Assembly (NCBI RefSeq): GCF_900096755.1
Contig: NZ_LT615227.1
Span: 708,457 to 772,456 of the forward strand
Direction: 5' to 3'
DNA from: Polynucleobacter necessarius
Lineage (GTDB): Bacteria; Pseudomonadota; Gammaproteobacteria; Burkholderiales; Burkholderiaceae
DNA: 64,000 nucleotides
Part shown: piece by piece, positions 51,662-60,346 of the stretch
How the letters are laid out: each line of letters starts with the position of its first letter
How positions within the stretch are numbered: the first letter of the stretch is position 1
The notes under the pieces: generated by a model
Told to the model about the DNA's origin: nothing
What the model saw: the letters and a program-made list of their open reading frames with translations, nothing else
The model's database searches: none
Translations under genes and position numbers: made by a program

Positions 51662-52273
51662 ATGATGGTGTTGTACTCGGGTACTAACTGCCCATTCTCG
51701 CAACGCTGCCGTCTTGTGCTTTTTGAAAAAGGCATGGACTTTGAAATCCGTGACGTGGACTTGTTTAACAAGCCTGAAGATATTTCGGTAATGAATCCTT
51801 ATGGCCAGGTTCCTATCTTGGTTGAGCGTGATTTAATTTTGTATGAGTCAAACATCATCAATGAATATATCGATGAGCGTTTCCCTCACCCACAACTAAT
51901 GCCGCCTGATCCAGTAGCTCGTGCACGTGCGCGTCTCTTCCTCTTTAATTTTGAGAAAGAGTTATTTGTACACGTTGCCGCTTTGGAAAATGAAAAAGGT
52001 AAGGCTGCCGAGAAAGTTCATGAGAAAGCGCGTTTGGCTATTCGCGATCGTCTCACTCAGTTGGCCCCTATATTTGTTAAAAACAAATACATGTTGGGCA
52101 ATGAGTTCTCTATGCTGGACGTAGCAATTGCGCCATTGTTGTGGCGTCTTGAGCACTACGGCATCGATCTTTCTCGAAATGCTGCAGCTTTGTTGAAGTA
52201 CGCTGAGCGTATTTTCAGTAGACCCGCTTATATCGAGGCATTAACGCCTTCTGAAAAGGTAATGCGCCGCTAA
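51662..52273 (+). CDS. sspA: Stringent starvation protein A
   Basis: SspA is a glutathione-transferase-fold protein that binds RNA polymerase and modulates stress and stationary-phase transcription. The 203 residues include LYSGTNCPFSQRCRLVLFEKG, NPYGQVPILVERDLILYES and the C-terminal helical domain. petABC-sspA-sspB is a conserved order in beta and gamma proteobacteria. An AAGGAAA site precedes the ATG. Confidence 0.95.
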   Translation: MMVLYSGTNCPFSQRCRLVLFEKGMDFEIRDVDLFNKPEDISVMNPYGQVPILVERDLILYESNIINEYIDERFPHPQLMPPDPVARARARLFLFNFEKELFVHVAALENEKGKAAEKVHEKARLAIRDRLTQLAPIFVKNKYMLGNEFSMLDVAIAPLLWRLEHYGIDLSRNAAALLKYAERIFSRPAYIEALTPSEKVMRR

Positions 52274-52303
52274 GCTTCAACTTGCGGTTCATTACAGGTC
52301 AGT

Positions 52304-52711
52304 ATGTCTGACGTTCCAAGCAATAAACCCTACCTAATCCGTGCCCTACATCAGTGGTGCACGGATTTTGGTTTTACGCCTTTCATAGCCGTTTTTGTGG
52401 ACTCAAGGGTTGAAGTGCCCATGGAGTTTGTAAAGAACGACGAGATAGTCTTAAACCTTTCCCTTGAGGCATGCCATCAGCTGCAGCTTGAAAATGATTG
52501 GATAAGCTTTCAGGCTAGATTTGGGGGGATCCCAAGGAAGATCATGGTGCCAGTCAGTCATGTTCTCGCAATCTATGCTCGGGAGAATGGCCAAGGAATG
52601 TCTTTCCCATTTGACCCTGCTCAGGCTCGCGATTTACATGTGGCCGATTCATCCGATCAAGCCCCAGAAAAGCCGAAAACTAGCAGACCTTCCTTGACGA
52701 TTGTGAAATAG
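52304..52711 (+). CDS. sspB: ClpXP adaptor SspB
   Basis: SspB delivers ssrA-tagged proteins to ClpXP. The 135 residues have the N-terminal KPYLIRALHQWCTDFGFTPF segment, the substrate-binding core with IVLNLS and ISFQARFGG, and a flexible tail ending RPSLTIVK, which resembles the ClpX-docking LRVVK-type peptide. It follows sspA. Confidence 0.94.
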   Translation: MSDVPSNKPYLIRALHQWCTDFGFTPFIAVFVDSRVEVPMEFVKNDEIVLNLSLEACHQLQLENDWISFQARFGGIPRKIMVPVSHVLAIYARENGQGMSFPFDPAQARDLHVADSSDQAPEKPKTSRPSLTIVK

Positions 52712-52728
52712 GCTAAAATATCACCGTT

Positions 52729-52804
52729 GCCCCTTTAGCTCATCTGGTAGAGCAACTGATTTGTAATCAGTAGGTGGTCTGTTCGAGTCGGACAAGGGGC
52801 ACCA
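52729..52804 (+). tRNA. tRNA-Thr (anticodon UGU), CCA encoded
   Basis: The cloverleaf is complete: acceptor GCCCCTT / AAGGGGC, D arm GCTC...GAGC, anticodon arm ACTGA-TTTGTAA-TCAGT with anticodon TGT, and T arm GTCTG-TTCGAGT-CGGAC. The discriminator A at 52801 and CCA at 52802-52804 complete it. TGT pairs with ACA threonine codons. Confidence 0.97.
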
Positions 52805-52814
52805 AATACTTTAT

Positions 52815-52841
52815 AAATGCCTCACTTATGTGGGGCATTTT
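52815..52841 (+). terminator. Probable terminator after tRNA-Thr
   Basis: An 11-bp stem AAATGCCTCAC / GTGGGGCATTT (one G-T pair) with loop TTAT ends in TTTT. It lies 10 bases after the tRNA. The U-run is short, so termination strength is uncertain. Confidence 0.75.
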
Positions 52842-52902
52842 GCTATGAGGCAGTTGATGATTGGCAGCCTTTTATTTCATTGTCGATTAAGCTGAGGAAA
52901 GC

Positions 52903-53580
52903 ATGTCTAGAGGAATAATTTCAATTTACTGGGGTGATGAAGCCAAGCCTCCCATAGAGCGTTTAAAGGCTTCGGTAAAAAAATTTCATCCTAATTTGCC
53001 GCATGAAATTATTAAGGTTGAAGCTCCGAGTGGTGACCCTAGTAGCCTTAATCAAAAAGCAGCAATACTTGAGCTCTCACCATTTGAAGAAACGCTTTTT
53101 CTAGATTTGGATACAGTAGTTCTTGGCAATTTAGATTTTGGTTTTGAAAAGGCCAAACAATTTGGAATGGCTATCGCTATTTGTGAGGCACCTTGGGGCA
53201 AGCGCTATCCAAAAATATTTTCTGGTGACGAGATCGAGTACAACACTGGAGTAATATTTTTTACCAAAAAAGCAAAAGTGGTTTTTGATAAATGGAAAGA
53301 GTTGGCGAAAACAATTGACTCTTCAATTCTCGGCATATCCGAAGACGGTATCTATACGATGCCTGCCAACGATCAAGGTTCATTTGCATTGGCAATCGAA
53401 GAGACTGGATTTAACCCCTTTATTCTTCCGTTGAATTGGAATTTCCGCCCAATGTGGCAGAGGAGTTTCTTTGGCCCAATTAAGATTTGGCATGACTATG
53501 CTGATCCACCTCCGTTCTTTGGTGAATTGAATACTTACTACGCCAATCCAGAATCAATTATTCAGTACCACCAGGGATAA
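52903..53580 (+). CDS. Putative nucleotide-sugar glycosyltransferase (GT8-like fold)
   Basis: The 225-residue protein resembles nucleotide-diphospho-sugar transferases. A DxD-type metal motif stands in LFLDLDTVVLGNLDFG (about residues 66-81). NTGVIFFTKK (about 117) and the C-terminal IKIWHDYADPPP region suit a retaining glycosyltransferase of GT8 type. No signal or membrane segment is seen. It forms a pair with the next gene 10 bases away. Substrate unknown; cell-surface glycan work is likely. Confidence 0.75.
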   Translation: MSRGIISIYWGDEAKPPIERLKASVKKFHPNLPHEIIKVEAPSGDPSSLNQKAAILELSPFEETLFLDLDTVVLGNLDFGFEKAKQFGMAIAICEAPWGKRYPKIFSGDEIEYNTGVIFFTKKAKVVFDKWKELAKTIDSSILGISEDGIYTMPANDQGSFALAIEETGFNPFILPLNWNFRPMWQRSFFGPIKIWHDYADPPPFFGELNTYYANPESIIQYHQG

Positions 53581-53590
53581 GCCTTAATTT

Positions 53591-54490
53591 ATGAATGAAT
53601 TACAGATCATCAGCACGTCAGATTCTTTAAATGGTGCCCTAGAGACTTGGTTTATTCAAAATACGCTTTTCGGTGGCGCGCCCTATAGCCTCGGTATTAA
53701 TCCAGCATTATTGGGTGCTTCGCCAGTCGTGTATCTAGAGCTGAATCAAATCAATGTCGATCTTATTCGCCACATTAAATCTTTAGGCAATAAAGCGGTG
53801 CTCTATCACATGGGTGGTGAGCGATTGGATAAAGATATTTCTGCTTATCCAGAGTGTGACTTAGTCATTCGTAATTATTACTTCCCCGGCATCATCAATT
53901 CCTCCAATCTTGGTGGAAAAGTCATTTGGGCGCCAAATGGCTTTAGAACTGGTGTTGCCCACGCACGCGATCAAAGCGCATTGAAGAAGGCTTCACAGCG
54001 TCAGAGCTTATCTGCATTTTTGGGCTGGATTAATAATGCTGCTTCTTACAACAATGAGCGTGCTAGTTTTGCAGGTCCCGCCGCAGCCTGCGGGGAAAAT
54101 TTATATGTAATGCCTTCCAATGGATTTGCTGGTGGCTATAACGTAGGTTTGTACTCAGCCATCATGGAAGACAGTATTTTTGCTCCGTGCCCATCGGGAA
54201 ATAATCCTGAAACTATCCGCCTGTATGACGCACTGGAACTCGGGCGCATTCCGATTTCACTCTCTCATGAGTTCTTGCTTGCGGAAGAAGCTTTGGCTTT
54301 GATTGGCCCAGTACCGTTTCCGATTCTCAATTCATGGTCAGAGCTACCTGATTTCTTGGAGAAGATGAAAGCTAGAGTCCTGAACAATCCAAATGAGATA
54401 TTGGATCTGCAAGAGCGATGCATTCATTGGTGGGCTGATTTCAAATTAGCCATGCAAAAAAAGATTGCCAGCCGCATAGCTAGCCTATAA
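53591..54490 (+). CDS. Putative exostosin-like glycosyltransferase
   Basis: The 299 residues lack a signal peptide. The C-terminal half has FAPCPSGNNPETIRLYDALE and LGRIPISLSHEFLL, the pattern of the exostosin (GT47) and related domain in which the enzyme recognises a nucleotide sugar. The N-terminal half is not recognised. It probably acts with the GT8-like enzyme directly upstream on a surface polysaccharide or glycoprotein. Confidence 0.68.
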   Translation: MNELQIISTSDSLNGALETWFIQNTLFGGAPYSLGINPALLGASPVVYLELNQINVDLIRHIKSLGNKAVLYHMGGERLDKDISAYPECDLVIRNYYFPGIINSSNLGGKVIWAPNGFRTGVAHARDQSALKKASQRQSLSAFLGWINNAASYNNERASFAGPAAACGENLYVMPSNGFAGGYNVGLYSAIMEDSIFAPCPSGNNPETIRLYDALELGRIPISLSHEFLLAEEALALIGPVPFPILNSWSELPDFLEKMKARVLNNPNEILDLQERCIHWWADFKLAMQKKIASRIASL

Positions 54491-54492
54491 AT

Positions 54493-55860
54493 CTATTCAG
54501 TCAGAATGGATTTACGCGTCTCTGGCAAAAAGATATAAGCCATTATTGCAGCGCTCAATAGGAAAATAACGGGGTACCAAAGGCCGGTGAGATTATTTCC
54601 TGACACTTGATTAATCCAAGTAACCGCCAAAGGAAGTAGTCCCCCCACCCAGCCTGCTGCCAGGTTATGGGGCAATGTAGCTGCACTGTTTCTATTTTTT
54701 GCGGGAAATAGTTCTGCAAGCAATGCAGTCTGGTCTGAGGACCAACCACCAAGGCTAGCGCTAAAGCTAGCGTCGTTAGCACAAGGCATAAGCCTAAAAG
54801 AGAGGCGGAGTTACTTGTCTCTAAATATGCCACCCCTAGGTTCTCTAAAAGCTTAAATGCTGGAATGATAAAAATGGCCCCAAGCGTAACGCCACATATC
54901 ACTACCGGTTTACGTCCAATCTTGTCCGAAAGCCAGCCTGAAAAGATGGTCAATGGAAAGAGTATTAGGGTGGAGCCAATGCTGAGTTGATCGACCAGTT
55001 CTGCAGGGAGCTTAATCGCAGTCTTTAAGAAGATGGCTACATACACTTGAACACAGAAAAACAAAATAGCACCGCTAGATGAAATGCAAAAGAAGAGCAA
55101 AAACATTCTTTTGCGAATCTCTGGGTCCTTAAAATTATTTGTCAGTTGCGATTTTGTTTTTGCGCCCTTATTCAACATCCCTAGAAAAACAGGCGTTTCT
55201 TCAAGTGACTTGCGTATCCAAAAGCCAATACCCAGCAGCAATATCGAAAGCCAAAATGGCACGCGCCAACCCCATGACTGAAATTCCTCGGGGGAAGGGT
55301 AATTGGAAGGGTAATTTCTAAGCAGTGCAATTTGTAAGGTGGAAAAGAGTATTCCCAGGGGCCCCATGAGTTGCAAGAAGCTTGTTTTAAAGCCTCTATG
55401 CTTATTTCCTGCATGCTCCGTTAGATAGACTGCGCTACCGCCAATTTCACCTCCGGCAGATAGGCCCTGCAAAAGTCGTAAGCTAACTAAAAGAATGGGA
55501 GCCCAGATGCCAATATGGGAATAGGTTGGCAGAAAGCCTACACTCACCGTCGCAAAGCCCATTATGGCGATGGTAATCATGAATACCGGTTTACGGCCTA
55601 TGCGATTGCCTATAGAGCCGAAAAGGGCGGACCCGATGGGGGGCGGGCACTACCATTCCAACGCCAAAGGTCGCCAGGCTCGCTAAAAGCCCGGCATTAG
55701 GGTCGCTGGAGGGAAAAAATAAGGGCCCAAATACAACCGCTAGGGTGGCGAAGGTTAGGAGGTCATACCACTCTAAAAATGTGCCAAAACAGGCTGCAAG
55801 GGCCACTTTCCGGTAGGAGTGCGAATCCCCATTTTTCTCTAAGTAACTGATTTTATTCAA
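54493..55860 (-). pseudogene. Broken MHS-type major facilitator transporter
   Basis: The gene encoded a metabolite:H+ symporter of the MHS group within the major facilitator superfamily. The first frame (from 55860) holds ACFGTFLEWYDLLTFATLA, typical of ProP/KgtP relatives, then shifts at the G6 run 55638-55643. The second frame starts IGNRIGRKPVF-like and continues with LRLLQGLSAGGEIGGSAVYL and WLSDKIGRKPVVI. A second shift near 54750 moves the last part (GGWSSDQTALLAELFP, LPETRKS) to the third frame. Substrate cannot be told from the sequence. Confidence 0.9.
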
Positions 55861-56029
55861 TTTATATCTTTAATAGTATTTATTTGTTGCATAGCAGCAA
55901 AAATTCCTTGCTTTGTCATATTTGCTCAGTTACAGTTTCATGGTGCAGTGCAATATTTAAGGTATCTACATCCTCCTTAATTAGCACTTAATTGACTAGT
56001 TGTACCACTTAATATTTCTGGAGAAATAC

Positions 56030-56614
56030 ATGAACCAAGAACAAATCACCACTAAATTGTCCCAAATTAACAGCGAAGGCCTTGAGGCTTCATTTTCTCT
56101 AAGCGAAGCCGCTTTGGTAAATGCTCAAAAATTGGCTGAATTGAACTATGCAGCATCCAAAGACGCTTTGGTAAATGCGCAAGACGGTTTTCAACAAGTT
56201 TTGACAGCAAAAGACCCAAAGCAAGTTACTGAACTTTTAAATGCTGAGACATTGCAAGCTGCAGGTAATCAAGCCGCTGCCTACCAAAAGAAAGTAAGCA
56301 AAGTATTGCGTGATAGCAATAAAGAATTTGCAAACGTAGTTGATGCAAGCATCGACCAGTTGCAAGATGGTTTCCAAGACTGGATTAATACTGTTGCTTC
56401 AAATGCACCTGCTGGTTCCGAGACTTTCATCTCTTCTTTCAAGACTGTATACGGAAGTGCGTTGCAAGGTTTTGAGCAGTTCCGCGCTGCTAGCAAAGAA
56501 GCGTTTGCAACTGCTGAGAAAACTGCTGATCAGGCACTCGAAACAGTACAAGGTCAAATTGCTCAAGTTAAGAAAGCTGCTACACCTGCATCACGTAGCC
56601 GCAAAGCTGCTTAA
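56030..56614 (+). CDS. Phasin family protein
   Basis: Phasins coat polyhydroxyalkanoate granules. From ATG at 56030 (GGAG upstream) the product has 194 residues, almost all helical and rich in Ala, Gln and Lys. Features are SLSEAALVNAQKLAELNYAA near the N-terminus, a long coiled-coil-like middle and the basic Ala-rich end TPASRSRKAA. The Phasin_2 pattern of Burkholderiales fits. The 169 bases before it (55861-56029) hold no gene. It stands alone with a terminator. Confidence 0.9.
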   Translation: MNQEQITTKLSQINSEGLEASFSLSEAALVNAQKLAELNYAASKDALVNAQDGFQQVLTAKDPKQVTELLNAETLQAAGNQAAAYQKKVSKVLRDSNKEFANVVDASIDQLQDGFQDWINTVASNAPAGSETFISSFKTVYGSALQGFEQFRAASKEAFATAEKTADQALETVQGQIAQVKKAATPASRSRKAA

Positions 56615-56645
56615 TTAGAGAATTTACTAAAGCATTACGTTTTAA

Positions 56646-56678
56646 AAAACCCACCTAGTGTGAGCTAGGCGGGTTTTT
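56646..56678 (+). terminator. Rho-independent terminator after the phasin
   Basis: The arms AAAACCC-A-CCTAG and CTAGG-C-GGGTTTT pair except for one A-C mismatch around the loop TGTGAG, and a T-run follows. It can act in both directions, between the phasin gene and convergent rmuC. Confidence 0.88.
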
Positions 56679-56717
56679 GTTTGTCTTGACTAAAGAAAAT
56701 ATTATTTATTTTGGGCG

Positions 56718-57992
56718 CTACTCAAAGTCTGAAGATGATTCGAGTAGCGCCGCCGCTATATTCTTACTGGGCTTAACGCCTAGTTCGCGAACTTTTTCGG
56801 CGGAGCGTATGAGATTGCCTTTGCCAGTCTTTAATTTATTGAATGCGTCGTGATAACTTGTCTGCGCCTGGTCTAGTCGTTGGCCAAGCTTCTCAAGATC
56901 ATCTACAAATCCAACAAATTTGTCGTAAAGATTGCCGCATTGTTTCGCAATCTCAAGGGCATTGCGATTTTGATGATCCTGTCTCCACAAATGGGCAACA
57001 GTGCGCAAAGTAGCCATCAAGGTGCTGGGGCAAACCAGCACAATATTTTTTGCTAAAGCTTCTTGGTAAAGATTGGGCGCAGTCTTTAGTGCCAATAAGA
57101 ATGCTGGCTCAATTGGTACAAACATTAAAACAAAGTCTACTGAGCCAACGCCATACAGGGCGCTATAGTTCTTGCCAGATAAGCCTTGAATATGTTGGCG
57201 CAGCGACTGGATATGGGCTGCCAACTCTTGTTCTGCTTTAGCTGGATCTGTGGCTTCAGCGTGCCTTGCATAGGCCGTAATAGATACCTTGCTATCGACA
57301 ACCAGACTTCTACCTTCAGGCAGCTTGATAACAACGTCAGGTTGTAAGCGTGAGCCATCTGTTTGCGTATGGCTATCTTGCACAAGATATTCTTCGCCTT
57401 TGCGTAGACCCGAAGATTCCAAGATGGATTCCAGAACTAGCTCCCCCCAATTACCCTGAACTTTAGAGTCACCTTTTAGGGCTTGAGTTAAGGAACGGGT
57501 CTCGTCTGACATGCGCAGATTGAGATTGGCGAGTCGTTCAATTTCACTTTTGAGTGCATGGCGCTCACGTGCTTCATTGCCATAGGAGTTGCTTACCTGC
57601 TCTTTAAATTCAGTGAGCTTGGTTTGTAGTGGCTTTAATAAAGCATCCAAGCTAGCTGCATTCTGTTCGGTGAAGCGTTTGGATTTGTCTTCCAAAATCT
57701 CGTTGGCCAAGTTTTTAAACTGGTTTGTGAGCGCTTCCTTTGCTTCATTGAGCGATTCAATTCGACCGAGGCCTTGTTTTCGTTCTGAGTCGAGCTCTGC
57801 TTCAAGGCGAATCGCATTTTGAAGTGCCTTGTCGCGTTCGGCGCGCATGCTTGCCGTCAGAGAGGCAACCGCTTGTACTTGTTGTTCTACGCGAGTCAGT
57901 GCTGAATGTAAATTGAGCGCATAAACCAAAAGGCCTGCACACAAACCTAAGGGCAGGCCAAACAGTAGAAGAGAGCTAAGATCGAAGGTCAC
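56718..57992 (-). CDS. rmuC: DNA recombination protein RmuC
   Basis: RmuC is a putative nuclease-fold protein that limits inversion between short inverted repeats. The 424 residues start with a membrane segment (about 8-26) followed by a long coiled coil (about 30-150). The RmuC domain contains VQGNWGELVLESILESSGLRKG, LPEGRSLVVDSKVSI and VDFVLMFVPIEPAF. Intact. Confidence 0.94.
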   Translation of the reverse strand: MTFDLSSLLLFGLPLGLCAGLLVYALNLHSALTRVEQQVQAVASLTASMRAERDKALQNAIRLEAELDSERKQGLGRIESLNEAKEALTNQFKNLANEILEDKSKRFTEQNAASLDALLKPLQTKLTEFKEQVSNSYGNEARERHALKSEIERLANLNLRMSDETRSLTQALKGDSKVQGNWGELVLESILESSGLRKGEEYLVQDSHTQTDGSRLQPDVVIKLPEGRSLVVDSKVSITAYARHAEATDPAKAEQELAAHIQSLRQHIQGLSGKNYSALYGVGSVDFVLMFVPIEPAFLLALKTAPNLYQEALAKNIVLVCPSTLMATLRTVAHLWRQDHQNRNALEIAKQCGNLYDKFVGFVDDLEKLGQRLDQAQTSYHDAFNKLKTGKGNLIRSAEKVRELGVKPSKNIAAALLESSSDFE

Positions 57993-58003
57993 AGCGAAAG
58001 AGC

Positions 58004-58317
58004 TTAGGCCTGAACCAATTTTTGTAGCTCACCAGATTGATACATCTCAGTCATGATGTCTGAGCCACCAATAAATTCACCATTAATGTAAAGCTGTGGA
58101 ATAGTCGGCCAATTGGCATATTCTTTAATTCCTTGGTGGATTCCGGCATCTTCCAAAACATTCACGGTGTGTAGATTTTCGACTCCACTAGCGCGCAAAA
58201 TATTTACAGCATTGCCAGAGAAAGCCGTATTGTGGAAACTGTGCTGTGCCCTTCCTTCATAAACAACATCACTGGATGGCTGGTAACGATTTCTTTAATT
58301 TGAGCTTGTGTGTCCAT
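58004..58317 (-). pseudogene. grxD: Monothiol glutaredoxin (GrxD) with two frameshifts and no active-site Cys
   Basis: GrxD is a CGFS-type glutaredoxin that carries 2Fe-2S clusters with BolA-type partners. The frame from ATG at 58317 reads TQAQIKEIVTSHPVMLFMK. A tandem AAGG duplication (58250-58257) then shifts it, and an extra T in TTT at 58221-58223 shifts it again. Between them the active site reads Q-Y-G-F-S, with TAC at 58227-58229 in place of a cysteine codon. The rest (SGVENLHTVNVLED, WPTIPQLYINGEFIGGSDIM) is in the third frame and ends normally. The product cannot be functional. Confidence 0.93.
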
Positions 58318-58406
58318 AAATTCTTTCTAGTAAGGCAGCCTTTACGCAAAGGCAGTTTGAAAACAGGGATTATTTGATTTTAAGACTTTATGCGAAATAG
58401 GGTTAT

Positions 58407-59258
58407 TTATAAGCCTATTTTTCTGCCTGAAGCCACTCGAGTGTGCCCAGCCAAATCCTGGTGGGTTTGAATATCCGCAAGTCCGGCAGCTTTCATAATG
58501 GCAACAACAGCTTCGGATTGATCAAAGCCGTGCTCGACGGCAATTAAGCCATTGGAATTTAGACGCGTGGCTGCTCCGGCAATAATGACTTCAAGGCAAG
58601 TCAGACCACTGGCATGATCGGTAAGTGCTGATATTGGTTCAAAGCGTAAGTCGCCCTGAGTGAGGCGCTCATCCTGAGAGGCGATATAGGGCGGATTACT
58701 CAAGATGACGTCAAAGCGCTCATCAGGTTGCAAAGCTGAGTACCAGTTGCCTTGAGCAAATTGGACGCGTGATGCAATGTTTAGAAGTTCGGCATTTTTT
58801 TTGGCAACCTCTAAAGCCTCTGGCGATTGATCTGTTGCGGTGACTGCTAGATGAGGAGCTTCATGTGCAATTGCTAAAGCAATAGCACCAGAACCAGTAC
58901 CAAGATCAAGAACTTTAGCTGCCTCCCCCAAGCCCTCAACTTCACGCAATCCGATTTCAACTAGTAATTCTGTTTCTGGGCGCGGTATCAAAACACCAGG
59001 CGCCACATAAAGCTCAATGTTATGAAACCCTCTTTTCCCCACGAGGTATGCGATTGGTTCGCCATTCATTCGCCTGGACTCTAAGTTTTTCCATTGCGTG
59101 AGGGCTTGGGGGTTCAATGCCATCTCATTGCGAGAAAGTAATGCTGAGCGAGGGAGCTGGTAGTGCTGCTCGAGGACATGAGCCATCAGGATTCGTGCAT
59201 CGCTAGGTGGAAGCAGGGAGGCGCTCAATAGCGAGCGCAGGCTAAATTCAGCACTCAT
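58407..59258 (-). CDS. prmC: Release-factor glutamine methyltransferase
   Basis: PrmC methylates the glutamine of the GGQ motif in release factors 1 and 2. The 283 residues have an N-terminal helical domain, the SAM-binding motif DLGTGSGAIALA (about residue 117) and the catalytic NPPY in ILSNPPYIASQ (about residue 188). It follows prfA, its substrate gene, on the same strand with 8 bases between. Confidence 0.95.
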   Translation of the reverse strand: MSAEFSLRSLLSASLLPPSDARILMAHVLEQHYQLPRSALLSRNEMALNPQALTQWKNLESRRMNGEPIAYLVGKRGFHNIELYVAPGVLIPRPETELLVEIGLREVEGLGEAAKVLDLGTGSGAIALAIAHEAPHLAVTATDQSPEALEVAKKNAELLNIASRVQFAQGNWYSALQPDERFDVILSNPPYIASQDERLTQGDLRFEPISALTDHASGLTCLEVIIAGAATRLNSNGLIAVEHGFDQSEAVVAIMKAAGLADIQTHQDLAGHTRVASGRKIGL

Positions 59259-59266
59259 AAAGTGTT

Positions 59267-60346
59267 TTAGTTATCGCCTAGTGCGGCAAGCAATTCAGCT
59301 TGATGTTCGGATGCAAGTGCGTTACAAAGATCATCGATATCGCCATCCATCATGGCATCAATCTTATAGAGCGTCAGATTAATACGATGGTCAGTAATGC
59401 GCCCTTGAGGGAAGTTATACGTGCGAATGCGATCACTACGATCGCCGGAGCCAATTAAAGATTTCCTAGTTTGTGCCTCAAGCTGGTGTTTCTCGCGTTC
59501 GCGGGCATCCATGATGCGCGATACCAAAACCTTCATAGCTTGTTCGCGGTTGCGGTGTTGGCTGCGATCATCTTGGCACTCAACTACCGTGCCTGTTGGC
59601 AAGTGCGTAATACGTACTGCAGAGTCAGTTTTGTTAATGTGCTGTCCACCGGCACCTGAGGCTCGGAAGGTATCAATTCGCAATTCAGCAGGATTAATCT
59701 TGACGGCTTCTAATTCATCCGCTTCTGGCATGACGGCAACTGTGCACGCTGATGTGTGAATACGCCCTTGTGTTTCGGTCTGTGGAACACGTTGGACGCG
59801 ATGGCCGCCAGATTCAAATTTGAGTCGCGAGTAAACAGATTGGCCTACTAGGCGTAAGACAACCTCTTTATATCCACCTAAATCTGATTCAGCGGCGCTG
59901 ACCACTTCGACCTTCCAGCCCTGTCGTTCAGCAAAGCGGGTGTACATATGTAGGAGATCGCCAGCGAAAAGGGCGCTTTCATCACCGCCTGTGCCTGCCC
60001 GTATTTCTAGAAAGACGTTGCGTTCGTCGTTCTCATCTTTTGGGAGTAATAGCTTTTGCAGGACCTCTTCAAGCTCTTCCATGGTGGCAAGCGCTTGTTT
60101 TTGTTCTTCGTCTGCAAAGTCCTTCATTTCGGGGTCTTTGCGCATCTCTTCTGCAGCTTGAGCATCCGCTTCCGCTTGCTTATAAAGGCCGAACTGTTCA
60201 ACTACGGCCGCGATATCAGAATGTTCGCGCGTGAGCTTCCGATAGGCATCCATATCTTTGGTTGCTTCTTCGGAAGTTAAAAGGGAATTGAGTTCGGCTA
60301 AGCGCGTGTCTAGGTGGTCTAGCTTAGCCCGCATGCTGGGCTTCAT
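59267..60346 (-). CDS. prfA: Peptide chain release factor 1
   Basis: RF1 reads UAA and UAG stops. The 359-residue product contains the anticodon-like region [14 protein letters not shown] (PxT form P-Q-T) and the catalytic GGQ in [16 protein letters not shown]. The ATG comes directly after the hemA TAG, so the genes are coupled. hemA-prfA-prmC is a classic order. Confidence 0.97.
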   Translation of the reverse strand: MKPSMRAKLDHLDTRLAELNSLLTSEEATKDMDAYRKLTREHSDIAAVVEQFGLYKQAEADAQAAEEMRKDPEMKDFADEEQKQALATMEELEEVLQKLLLPKDENDERNVFLEIRAGTGGDESALFAGDLLHMYTRFAERQGWKVEVVSAAESDLGGYKEVVLRLVGQSVYSRLKFESGGHRVQRVPQTETQGRIHTSACTVAVMPEADELEAVKINPAELRIDTFRASGAGGQHINKTDSAVRITHLPTGTVVECQDDRSQHRNREQAMKVLVSRIMDAREREKHQLEAQTRKSLIGSGDRSDRIRTYNFPQGRITDHRINLTLYKIDAMMDGDIDDLCNALASEHQAELLAALGDN

